NCBI GenBank assembly: GCA_040756055.1 | Contig: JBFLZR010000009.1 | Location: 68,620 to 124,176, forward strand | Source of the DNA: Candidatus Zixiibacteriota bacterium | GTDB taxonomy: Bacteria; Zixibacteria; MSB-5A5; GN15; FEB-12 | DNA: 55,557 nucleotides | Reading direction: 5' to 3' | In this document: positions 1 through 7,888 of the stretch, piece by piece | Numbering within the stretch: the first letter of the stretch is position 1 | Layout: each line of letters starts with the position of its first letter | Made by a program: the position numbers and the translations under genes | Notes under the pieces: model-generated | Databases searched by the model: none | The model's input: the letters and a program-made list of their open reading frames with translations, nothing else | Told to the model about the DNA's origin: nothing

Positions 1-1014
1 CCTTGATTCCTGTCCGAGGCCGAAAGAGTAGTCGGATTGGAAATTCAGACGGCGTGTTCCGATGAAGTTGCGTTTCCCCAGGCCGAGCGATAGATCCCAG
101 ATCAGGTCGCGCAGTTCCGATTGACCGGCACCGGTCTTGACAGATACATAATATGGCTTGCGCTCTCTCACTTTGAGCTGGAAATCCGGGCGGGATCGGT
201 CCCCGCTGTTTTCCGCCTGAGTCAACTGCAGATAGCTGAAATATCCCGATTCAAACAGTCGGCGCTGCGAATCCAGAATTGCCTTACGCCGGTAAACGTC
301 TCCGGACTTCAAAGTAAGTTCACGTCTGGCTACGAACTCGGGGTATATCTCAGAGCCTTCGACAGTGACATCCCCAAAGTGAACCAGGGAATCAGCCTCC
401 ACGACGAAATTCACGGGGGTAATCGGTCGGGTGGTCAACGTATCGATTTCAAAGTCTACTCTCGCGTACGGATAGCCGTTGTTGGCCAGGATAGTCTTCA
501 TATCGAAGACGACCTGATTTATTTGTATCGGGTCGACAGGCTCGCCCGATTTAAGTTTCTGATGGATTTTCGAGAAACGGAAGTCAAAACCACCAGGATA
601 GGTCCCGGTAACTGAAGTTGAGCCATAGAAAAACTGATTTCCTTCATTGATAGCGACTCTCACCAGGGCGGTGGAGTCGGGTTTCAGTATTTCGAAAGTC
701 TCATCCACCTGAACTCCGAGGAATCCATTGATATAATAAAGGTATTTGATTTCGAGTGTATCCCTGCCCAGTGTTTCCCTCTGTATGCGGCTGCGCCTCT
801 CCCCTGTGAGGACATCAAACAGAGTCCGAACCTTGGAGTACATCCTATTTCTTATTCTGGAATCACTGAGATACGAGTTGCCTTCGATCACGATAGAATC
901 GATTATCGGCTTATTCCTCGCCCAGCGCAGAGTGACTTTATCAAGAGGCTTTGCGGCACACAGACCCGGGAGGGTTATAAACACGAGCAGCAACAATACT
1001 GTCAGTCGATTCAC
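1..1014 (-). CDS. Omp85-family outer-membrane assembly protein (TamA/BamA-like), N-terminal part
   Basis: This gene has no stop codon in the window because it runs off the left edge; 338 codons are visible. Reading the minus strand from a GTG at 1014 gives a signal peptide (MNRLTVLLLLVFITLPG), then POTRA-like repeats around residues 35-110 (IDSIVIEGNSYLSDSRIR) and 205-265 (HFGDVTVEGSEIYPEFV), then the start of a beta-barrel (YYVSVKTGAG; GKRNFIGTRR). That order is the Omp85 architecture of BamA/TamA, which insert or translocate proteins at the outer membrane. The start shares its G with the TAG stop of the upstream tamB-like gene (TAGTG), so the two are probably translationally coupled. Pairing with TamB argues for a TamA role, but the sequence alone does not separate TamA from a BamA paralogue. 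A clear BamA lies at 45235. Confidence 0.85.
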   Translation of the reverse strand, partial: MNRLTVLLLLVFITLPGLCAAKPLDKVTLRWARNKPIIDSIVIEGNSYLSDSRIRNRMYSKVRTLFDVLTGERRSRIQRETLGRDTLEIKYLYYINGFLGVQVDETFEILKPDSTALVRVAINEGNQFFYGSTSVTGTYPGGFDFRFSKIHQKLKSGEPVDPIQINQVVFDMKTILANNGYPYARVDFEIDTLTTRPITPVNFVVEADSLVHFGDVTVEGSEIYPEFVARRELTLKSGDVYRRKAILDSQRRLFESGYFSYLQLTQAENSGDRSRPDFQLKVRERKPYYVSVKTGAGQSELRDLIWDLSLGLGKRNFIGTRRLNFQSDYSFGLGQESR

Positions 1015-4000
1015 TAGAATTCCCAGTACAGCTTGAGGTTCATGTGGTATAGCTCATCCTCGTCCCGCAAACCTTCGAGTAACACCGATCGGTTGAATCG
1101 GTATTCGAAACCGACCTCCTGTCGGCTCTGGCCGGAGAGCGCGGAACGACCGTAGAGATACAGATTCGGTGAGGTGTAAAATCCCAGGGTCACCCTGGTA
1201 TCGAGCGGGTCGAGCTCGCCCGAATAGCTCGGGTCGATTTCGAAGGTCTCAACGCCCAGGTGACGCAATTGCCTTGAGCCGATTCGGGACACTTGCGCCG
1301 AAAGCAAATCAGTCATGCGTCTTTCAATACCTCCGCTGGCCGTGGCCCCCGCCTCACCGCTATAAACGTTGGCCACCAGAAGCGGGAGAATATCTTCGCG
1401 GGAGTTGACATCGGAATCCTCTGTCGGGTTTATTTCCGGCTCCTCGAGGGTGCCGGTCACATGGATGCCAAGCTCAAGTTGTTCGACCTGGTTTTGTTCT
1501 TCGGCTCCCCCCCGGCTGCCGGCCACGCGCGTATAGGCGGTGATATCGAGACTGGGATTGAAGGTGTCGCCGCCCTCGAAGACTACGCGGCTGCCGGGTT
1601 CGATTGTAAAAGTCTTGTCGAACAGAAAGCCTCTTCCGCGCAATATCTCCATTTCGCCTATGAAGCTGTATATGCCGGACTCGCGCAGCATGGTAATCTC
1701 GCCGGCAAACTCAGCGTCGATATCTTCGTTTTTTATCCAGTAGTTCGAGATTATGTTTATGTCGACGGCCAGATTCCACGTGTTCTGTCCCGAGAGCGCG
1801 GTCATTATCGGTGAACCCTGGTCCGGCTCCGCAAAATCGACCAAGTAGTTCATTGACAAAAGCTGAATGTTCCCGGTCACGAGCGGCGGACTGTCGCCTT
1901 CGACGTGTAGTTTGCCCTCGAAACTACCCTCTATGTCATCGAGTTCATAGCGGAAAGTAAACTCTTCAGGAATGACAACATCGAGATCGTAATACAAACT
2001 GTCGAGAGACTTGACCGTGATGGTACCTTCGGCAAAAACCGATTTTTTCTCCTCGTTGTCCATAACATAGGCCTCCATCCCGTCGATAATAATCCGGTTG
2101 TCGTTCATTCTGACACCGACCGAATCGCTGCGCAGCCAATCCTCGAGGTCGAAGTATTTCAGCCGCGCGTCCACCATGAAAGCTCCTCCCTCAAGATGGG
2201 GATTCAGCGGCGTCCCGGAAAGAACGAAGTCGGCGAAGAAGTCTCCTTCGAGCTGTTCGACCGACGGCTGAAGCAGGGTGACGAGATCGAACCGGCTGTC
2301 GACGGCAGCTATGGAGATATTCATCGGCAGGTTCGGAAACCGTTCCAGGGAATCCGCCGTGAAGGCGAGATCGACATAAAAAGAACCCTCCGCCCGGTAG
2401 TCTCCGTAGCCGGACAGCAACTGGAAGTTGACAATATTTAGTAGGCGATCCCCATATACAAGACTCGTGGCAACATCTCCCAGAAGCAAGTCCTCGTATA
2501 CCAGCGAATCCGTTTGCGCATTCAGGATAAACTCGGGTTGCATGACTGACCCGGTTATAGAAGCTTCGCACGACAACAGACCATCAACCATAAGGCTTTC
2601 GGCAAACAGGTTTTTCCAGGGTTTCATCGGTATGTCGTTAAGCAGCAGTTGAAGATCCATCGTTTCATCATAATTCGCCCTGCCGTTTGCCGATAGCCAG
2701 GCGCCGTTGTTGCCGATCGCGGCCTGAAGGATGTTAAAACCGAGCGAATCAACCTGGACTTGCATCCCCGCGCGGTTGTAGAATCTCTGCCCGAAAAGGT
2801 CCAGTATGAGGGTGTCTACCGTCATAAGTCCCGGTTGAGCCTCGTAGTCGTAAAGTCCCATCGAATAGAGCCGCGTGTAAGGATTGTTTATGCTGGCGGT
2901 GTCGAAAAAAACAAGATTGGAGTCAATTCTAATCAGGGCATACCCCGTGTCAAACGGCATATCATATACAGTGCCCCGATAAAAATCAATATCAACCGAA
3001 CCGAGTTTGCGCGATAGAAAACGTTCGATATCGACAGCAGCGAACAGGCTGTCGCTGAACAAACCATATATCCAGACCGAGTCGGACATGAAGTAACCCT
3101 TGAGATCGGGATCGGAAGTGTTACCGGTGAGGGTTGCCTCGGCACGACCTCTTCCTCCCGGCTGGTCGATAAACAACTTCCCTTTGTAGCGATCCAGGTT
3201 TTTCAAATCGGCGGTGACAGCAAGGTCCATATCACCGGAATATTCAACTTTGCCGTTGGCGTAGAAGATATTTTCGAAATAGTCCACTCTGAAAGAATCA
3301 AGGAAGATGATGGAATCGGTGGTGATCACCATATCCCCGCTCCCCCGCTGGATGGGATAGTCGTCGAACGACGATTCATACAGGCGGGTACGAAGATCGA
3401 GGACAAGGTCAGCGCGTTTGAAGGATTCGCCGTACATGATAATATGTCCGTTGAGATCCGACTCGAAAGTGTTCGCGATGAGATTGTTCAGATTGAACTG
3501 CCTGATGTCGGCTTGCAGGTTATAAGTTTCAACCGGACCGTTGAAATCGATATAACCATTACCATCTATCCCGCAATCGCCAAAAATGGTGCCATAGAGG
3601 GTATCGAACTGAAGGAATTTGTCAGCCAGCGAGAAATCCACGAACAGGTTGTCAAGCGACATGAAAAGAAACTGGCCGCCAATATCAACCGAGCCACGCA
3701 GATCGTCCCCGGCGAATTCAACCGTACCGTTAACATCGACCGTTCCTTTCAGCTTCGGTCCGATAAACGTAGCCACATCGGCGAGATTGACGTTATCCGC
3801 GGCAAAGGAGACAACGCCTGAGGGAACGTTTTCAAAATTCATGTTGCCGTCAATTCTGATTCTCAGGTCTCCGAATATGAAGACGATGTCTTTGAAAAGA
3901 AGCTTGTTGTCGGCGAAGGTCACCTTGCCGCCGGCGGCATCCAGTCCGAGTTTTTGACGGTTGGATGTGAACTCGAACTGCTCAACATCGACAGAGTAAG

Positions 4001-4559
4001 TATCCTCCTCTCCTTTGAGCGCCAGCGATATGAATATATCATCAAAGGTCAGGGTGTCATCCGGCTTGATCAGTTTGACCGTAAGGCTATTAAGACTTAA
4101 TCGACCTATGGAAAATGGCGGCGCCAGGTTCGGCGGTTTCGCGGCGGCGGTGTTCTTCGGAGAAAAGTTCGGTATGATCCAATGCCCGCTGGTGTCTCTT
4201 AGCAGAACCAGTTCGGCGGAATCGACTGTCAGATAATCGAAGATGAATTTACTGTCCCACAGATTGGCAAGGGCGTACGACGTAACCAGGCGTGGAATGT
4301 GCAACAACTGGTAGCGCCGAGAGGCATCGTCGTAGTACACCGTTACGTCTTCCACCAGCAGACCTGACAAGAAGCTGCCTTTTACTTTTCCGACGGAGAC
4401 ATCAAGATTGTACTTCTGACCAACGACAGCATCCAGTTTCGCGTTGATAATTCTCTCGATGCCACCCAGCTTGAACAGGTACAGGTAGCCTCCCGCGAAA
4501 AGAACGGCGAGGCTCAGCGCGGCAATGAGTGAGACTTTAATCCATCGACGAATTTTCAT
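1014..4559 (-). CDS. tamB: TamB-like translocation/assembly module protein (DUF490 C-terminus)
   Basis: This 1181-residue protein has a single N-terminal membrane anchor (about residues 9-30). A very long region of repetitive beta-strand segments of the AsmA/TamB type follows (for example GNMNFENVPSGVVSFAADN), and it ends with a TamB C-terminal domain including GTLEEPEINPTEDSDVNSRE and a final aromatic strand (LKLYWEF). In characterised systems TamB spans the periplasm from the inner membrane to its Omp85 partner TamA and helps assemble outer-membrane proteins or move lipids. The length matches the family. Its ATG overlaps the stop of the CMD-family gene (ATGA at 4556-4559), and its stop overlaps the start of the Omp85 gene, so the TamA-TamB pair is intact and sits inside the sigma-factor operon. 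The family call is confident; the cargo is unknown. Confidence 0.9.
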   Translation of the reverse strand: MKIRRWIKVSLIAALSLAVLFAGGYLYLFKLGGIERIINAKLDAVVGQKYNLDVSVGKVKGSFLSGLLVEDVTVYYDDASRRYQLLHIPRLVTSYALANLWDSKFIFDYLTVDSAELVLLRDTSGHWIIPNFSPKNTAAAKPPNLAPPFSIGRLSLNSLTVKLIKPDDTLTFDDIFISLALKGEEDTYSVDVEQFEFTSNRQKLGLDAAGGKVTFADNKLLFKDIVFIFGDLRIRIDGNMNFENVPSGVVSFAADNVNLADVATFIGPKLKGTVDVNGTVEFAGDDLRGSVDIGGQFLFMSLDNLFVDFSLADKFLQFDTLYGTIFGDCGIDGNGYIDFNGPVETYNLQADIRQFNLNNLIANTFESDLNGHIIMYGESFKRADLVLDLRTRLYESSFDDYPIQRGSGDMVITTDSIIFLDSFRVDYFENIFYANGKVEYSGDMDLAVTADLKNLDRYKGKLFIDQPGGRGRAEATLTGNTSDPDLKGYFMSDSVWIYGLFSDSLFAAVDIERFLSRKLGSVDIDFYRGTVYDMPFDTGYALIRIDSNLVFFDTASINNPYTRLYSMGLYDYEAQPGLMTVDTLILDLFGQRFYNRAGMQVQVDSLGFNILQAAIGNNGAWLSANGRANYDETMDLQLLLNDIPMKPWKNLFAESLMVDGLLSCEASITGSVMQPEFILNAQTDSLVYEDLLLGDVATSLVYGDRLLNIVNFQLLSGYGDYRAEGSFYVDLAFTADSLERFPNLPMNISIAAVDSRFDLVTLLQPSVEQLEGDFFADFVLSGTPLNPHLEGGAFMVDARLKYFDLEDWLRSDSVGVRMNDNRIIIDGMEAYVMDNEEKKSVFAEGTITVKSLDSLYYDLDVVIPEEFTFRYELDDIEGSFEGKLHVEGDSPPLVTGNIQLLSMNYLVDFAEPDQGSPIMTALSGQNTWNLAVDINIISNYWIKNEDIDAEFAGEITMLRESGIYSFIGEMEILRGRGFLFDKTFTIEPGSRVVFEGGDTFNPSLDITAYTRVAGSRGGAEEQNQVEQLELGIHVTGTLEEPEINPTEDSDVNSREDILPLLVANVYSGEAGATASGGIERRMTDLLSAQVSRIGSRQLRHLGVETFEIDPSYSGELDPLDTRVTLGFYTSPNLYLYGRSALSGQSRQEVGFEYRFNRSVLLEGLRDEDELYHMNLKLYWEF

Positions 4560-5221
4560 GTCTTCAACTGACCAATGATCCGTTTTGCCGCGCCGTAACC
4601 GTTACCGGCGGCGGGCCCGATATCATCAATCACCGAGGTAACCAATTCCGGGGGTGCTCCGACGTTGAGCGCTCCACGGATGTGCGAATGAAGCTGTTTT
4701 TCTCTGTTTTCCATCATCAAAAAGGCCATAATCGCCAGTTCTCGGGAGATGATGTCTACGTTTGGCCTGGACAACACCTTCCCGTATCCTTCGATAATCA
4801 TCCAGCGAAACACTTCGGGCGCCATAGCAGACACGCGGTCCATCAGTCTGAGATTATTCGGCCCATACACTTTTTTATACAACTCGGACCCCTCGTTGAA
4901 CCACTGCTTGGATTCCTGCGTGGTAATTGGTCCGCAGCCGTCAGCGCTGTTATTCGCCGGCAAAAGGCGATGAAGTGTTTCGACCGCGGTCAACATCCTG
5001 GGAAAGCCAAGAAACAGGTACGACTGCAGTACGATTTCGTAGAACGATGAACGCCGCAAACCGTAATGCTGGCCGCGCTCGATGGCCTTCGCCATAACGC
5101 CATCTTCCGCGAAAGTTATACTGGCAGCATACAGCGCCAGGGCTCTTTCAGCGGGATGGCGATCGGGTGAAAACAGGTCTAACCTGTGGGTCAGCGCCCC
5201 GATATCTGCCGACTGATTCAT
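4556..5221 (-). CDS. Carboxymuconolactone decarboxylase (CMD/AhpD-like) family protein lacking active-site cysteines
   Basis: The 221-residue all-helical protein contains two CMD-like halves, around residues 26-88 (AERALALYAASITFAEDG, then YEIVLQSYLFLGFPRML) and 145-205 (SRELAIMAFLMMENREKQL, then HSHIRGALNVGAPPELV). This resembles the gamma-carboxymuconolactone decarboxylase / AhpD fold. AhpD-type peroxidase reductases carry a C-x2-C motif; here only one cysteine is visible (C96, in ADGCGP), so a thiol peroxidase role is unlikely. The gene lies 47 bases after the pseudo-HtrA gene and overlaps tamB by four bases (ATGA), placing it within the envelope operon. No aromatic-degradation genes are nearby, so the family name should not be read as a function. 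Confidence 0.75.
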   Translation of the reverse strand: MNQSADIGALTHRLDLFSPDRHPAERALALYAASITFAEDGVMAKAIERGQHYGLRRSSFYEIVLQSYLFLGFPRMLTAVETLHRLLPANNSADGCGPITTQESKQWFNEGSELYKKVYGPNNLRLMDRVSAMAPEVFRWMIIEGYGKVLSRPNVDIISRELAIMAFLMMENREKQLHSHIRGALNVGAPPELVTSVIDDIGPAAGNGYGAAKRIIGQLKT

Positions 5222-5268
5222 GGGGGTAAGTTAAAGGAAACGAGGAAGAAATGGCAACGTAAAACTTG

Positions 5269-6453
5269 TTAGCGCAGCTGCTCAAGCCGCTTTTCAAGCA
5301 GGCGAATGCTCTCTTTGAGGACGTTGATTTCACTGAGCAGTGAGTCTCTCAACGACTGCGGCAGCCGTTCGGCATCGTCGGAGTATAGCGCATTGCTTAG
5401 AGTCTTCGTGGTACCTATCTTCGCGGTAATCCAGTAGGGATGGTTCTGTCTTAGAACGCCGAACTCAATTTCGGTTCCCACGGCGGACTGCTTGACCATA
5501 CTCGCCAGAAGGGTCGCTGATGGCATACCAAGCCGATTGACACTAAACAGCAGGTCGCCCTTTTTGAGCCCGGCTCTCGCCGCCGGTGAGGTGGGAACAA
5601 CCCTGGTGACCACAAGACCACGCTCGATCAGGATGTCGGGCGATTGAGAGCTTGCCAGTTGATTGGTCCCCCGGATCTCGAGAGGCGGAAAGATTTCAAT
5701 CTCCGCGGTTGTCAGTCCCAGGTAGCCCGCGTAGCGATCTCCCTGGTTTATGAGCACATCGGCTACTTCGTGTATCTCAAACGCCGGCACGGCGAGTCCC
5801 ATGCCGTCGAGGCCGCTCTGTCCCATGCCGCCAACGACTATACCGATCAAATCGCCGGAGAGATCGAACACACCGCCCCCGAGCGTACCGGAAGTTATCG
5901 GCGCCGTGAATTGCATGACGCCATCGGGCCGCACCCCGGCGCAAAATCCCAGCGAGGGGGCGGCGCGCAGGCCATAGGCATTACCGAGGGCGACTACCAT
6001 TTGTCCGGCGCAACCGAGTTCACGTGACAACCGCACCGGTTGACCAACCGGTTTGGAAGATTTGAGCATGGCCAACCCGCTCTGGTAATCCACTGCTTCC
6101 ACTGTTGCCTCAACCTCTTTGTCCTCATACAGGATCCGAATCAAGGGTCTATTGGCCACTGATGAAGCCACGGCGAGTATATGGCCGAGGGTGTCATAGA
6201 CAATCCCGGTCGCGATGACATTATAAACGGTTTCCCTTCCCGGTTGAGCATCCACACCGGGAACCGAAGCCGCCGGGTAGGAAGACTCTATGGCAACGAT
6301 AGAAGTTGACAGGCGATATACGAGATCACTGAGCCCGCTTTCGAAGCGGGTCAGAGAATATTCCTGGGCGATAACAGTTGAAGAAAAAAAGACCGCCCAA
6401 AAAGCTATAAGCACATACTTTCCGGCGGCCTTGCCATAAACGTTAGGTAGCAT
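5269..6453 (-). CDS. HtrA/DegP-like protein with PDZ domain and degenerate catalytic triad (pseudo-protease)
   Basis: I chose the ATG at 6453 (394 residues) because it opens a normal signal peptide ending near VIAQ|EYS; an in-frame start 17 codons earlier would lie deep in the anti-sigma gene and spoil the signal. Residues about 75-210 align with the HtrA trypsin-like domain (ATGIVYDTLGHILA; VALGNAYGL; GDLIGIVVG), and residues about 278-347 form a PDZ domain (VVPTSPAARAGLKKGDLL). Aligned to the HtrA motifs, the His of NNHVV is S97, the Asp of TDLAVLK is G126, and the Ser of GNSGGP is L191. All three triad positions are therefore lost, so it should be proteolytically dead. The last 28 residues look like a coiled coil. 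It overlaps the anti-sigma stop, which suggests a sensor or chaperone role in that pathway; this role is inferred. Confidence 0.85.
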   Translation of the reverse strand: MLPNVYGKAAGKYVLIAFWAVFFSSTVIAQEYSLTRFESGLSDLVYRLSTSIVAIESSYPAASVPGVDAQPGRETVYNVIATGIVYDTLGHILAVASSVANRPLIRILYEDKEVEATVEAVDYQSGLAMLKSSKPVGQPVRLSRELGCAGQMVVALGNAYGLRAAPSLGFCAGVRPDGVMQFTAPITSGTLGGGVFDLSGDLIGIVVGGMGQSGLDGMGLAVPAFEIHEVADVLINQGDRYAGYLGLTTAEIEIFPPLEIRGTNQLASSQSPDILIERGLVVTRVVPTSPAARAGLKKGDLLFSVNRLGMPSATLLASMVKQSAVGTEIEFGVLRQNHPYWITAKIGTTKTLSNALYSDDAERLPQSLRDSLLSEINVLKESIRLLEKRLEQLR

Positions 6454-6454
6454 T

Positions 6455-7144
6455 TTAGTAAACCTTCGCGCCCTCCTGGACTGAAGAGCCTGCGGGCAGT
6501 CCATATACGCGGATCACCGGCCGTACACGGAAATAGTCAGGTACGTAAGGAGCATGGTAGGCGGTCTGAGAGGTTACCTGCCTCATACCGGAGACCGGTT
6601 CGAAACTGTTTGCGGAAGTCATCGAACTGGTCAGCGTGTTAACACGTTCCACCCGCGCCAACTCATCATTGAGCGACCATCCGCGATGCATCGGCACCGC
6701 CAGGTTGGGGTTGTTTACGGGCTGCACCGTGAGATAGGAATCGTCGAGCTCCCTGGTCGAGGAACTCGTGAGCCCCACCCCCTGCTTGATTTCGGGTGAG
6801 ATGGCGACGATGGAAATGAACAGAACCAGGCAGGCGGTCGCAACGACCGGAACCAACTGCCCCCAGGTTACTCTTGGAGCGGTCTTGGGCAGGTAGGCCT
6901 CCGTGCGGGTCTGGGCGAACCTCTCCTGGGCAACTCGGTTGAGGAGTTTGGCGTTAAAATCATCGGAAACCTTAAACTGCGGAATTTCTGACCTGACATC
7001 GAGCAATGATTTATAAAAGGCCTCTTCTTTGCGACAGGCCGAGCAGGTCGAAAGGTGTTCACTCACAGCCAACCTGCGCCGCCCATCCAACTCATCACTA
7101 CAATAGGCCGACAGGTAAGAGCGCACTTTTCGACAACGCATCAT
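6455..7144 (-). CDS. Zinc-finger (ZAS) transmembrane anti-sigma factor
   Basis: This 229-residue protein starts with a zinc-binding anti-sigma domain: C4, then H30-x3-C34-x2-C37 (SEHLSTCSACRKE), the Hx3Cx2C signature of ZAS anti-sigma factors that hold ECF sigma factors inactive. One membrane helix follows near residues 95-113 (VVATACLVLFISIVAI), leaving about 115 residues outside the cytoplasm that could sense the periplasm. A strong ribosome-binding site (GGAGGG) lies just before the ATG at 7144. The gene overlaps the sigma gene by 47 bases and is followed at once by the pseudo-HtrA gene, so it is almost certainly the cognate regulator. The release mechanism (regulated proteolysis or zinc/redox switching) cannot be told from the sequence. 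Confidence 0.88.
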   Translation of the reverse strand: MMRCRKVRSYLSAYCSDELDGRRRLAVSEHLSTCSACRKEEAFYKSLLDVRSEIPQFKVSDDFNAKLLNRVAQERFAQTRTEAYLPKTAPRVTWGQLVPVVATACLVLFISIVAISPEIKQGVGLTSSSTRELDDSYLTVQPVNNPNLAVPMHRGWSLNDELARVERVNTLTSSMTSANSFEPVSGMRQVTSQTAYHAPYVPDYFRVRPVIRVYGLPAGSSVQEGAKVY

Positions 7145-7715
7145 AACCCTCCAGTTTGGGCTGTAGTTTGTCTCGCAACATCATGCGAGCGCGGTTAACG
7201 CGGGACTTGACCGTTCCCAGCGGAACACTGAGCATCTTGGCAACCTCTTCATAAGGAAGCTCCTGGATGTCGCGGAGGATAAATGCCACGCGGTATTTCT
7301 CAGGGAGATCCTTTATCGCGCTTGAGAGCGCCTGTGGAAGGCGACTCGGCAATTTCATCTCCACCGCAAAATCAGTCTCGTTCCCTTTCATTTCAGTAAT
7401 GTCAAAGAATTTGAATTTCTTTCTCTTTCGGAGTTCATTGCGCGCCAGGTTAAGGGCAATGGTGTATATCCAGGTTGAGAAACAGTGCTGAAAGTTGAAC
7501 GACTGCCGGTGCTGGTAAACACGAACAAAGGTCTCCTGAACAATATCCTGGGCTTCTTCAACCGATGACAACATGCGCCCGATAACGTTCATGAGCCTGT
7601 CTTTGTATCGATCCACAAGCTGATTGAAAGCAACCATGTCGCCGTTCTGGACAGCCTTTATAAGAGCGAAATCGATATCTTTTTCTGTTTCCTTAATCAC
7701 CGGAAATCCTATCAC
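7098..7715 (-). CDS. ECF (RpoE-like) sigma-70 family RNA polymerase sigma factor
   Basis: The 205-residue protein has the two-domain ECF layout. Region 2 lies at about residues 25-95 (VDRYKDRLMNVIGRM; EEAQDIVQETFVRVYQH; the STWIYTIALNLARNELRKRKK -10 recognition helix), and region 4 at about 132-185 (LPEKYRVAFILRDIQ; VPLGTVKSRVNRARMMLR). There is no region 3 and no N-terminal extension, as expected. The predicted start is GTG at 7715, and I see no good Shine-Dalgarno before it. A possible ECF-type promoter lies 14-43 bases upstream, which would make the transcript nearly leaderless. The anti-sigma factor overlaps its 3' end. The downstream genes imply that it controls envelope biogenesis. Confidence 0.92.
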   Translation of the reverse strand: MIGFPVIKETEKDIDFALIKAVQNGDMVAFNQLVDRYKDRLMNVIGRMLSSVEEAQDIVQETFVRVYQHRQSFNFQHCFSTWIYTIALNLARNELRKRKKFKFFDITEMKGNETDFAVEMKLPSRLPQALSSAIKDLPEKYRVAFILRDIQELPYEEVAKMLSVPLGTVKSRVNRARMMLRDKLQPKLEGYDALSKSALLPVGLL

Positions 7716-7728
7716 CTGAACGCTTATT

Positions 7729-7758
7729 TCTAATACCCTTCAACCCGGATAAAGTTCC
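7729..7758 (-). promoter_or_regulatory. Candidate ECF-type promoter upstream of the sigma-factor operon
   Basis: On the minus strand GGAACTT ends at 7752, and after a 16-base spacer TATTAGA follows at 7735-7729. GGAACTT matches the well-known -35 of sigma-E group promoters; the -10 match is weaker. The position, just upstream of the ECF sigma start, would fit autoregulation. This is a motif match only. Confidence 0.3.
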
Positions 7759-7888
7759 AACGCCTCCAGTAAATATGCCTTCTCTATATATTTGGCTTAT
7801 AACAAGTTAACTTTTTTTGTGAATTGGTCAACGACTTTTTTTTAGCAATTCGAGGCAGGTAGTAATCCCCCCTGGCGAGAAACAGCAA

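Noticed and set aside
121-1036. Two plus-strand open frames (164 and 96 codons) at the left edge
   Set aside because: They lie antisense to the clear Omp85 gene on the minus strand and show no family features.
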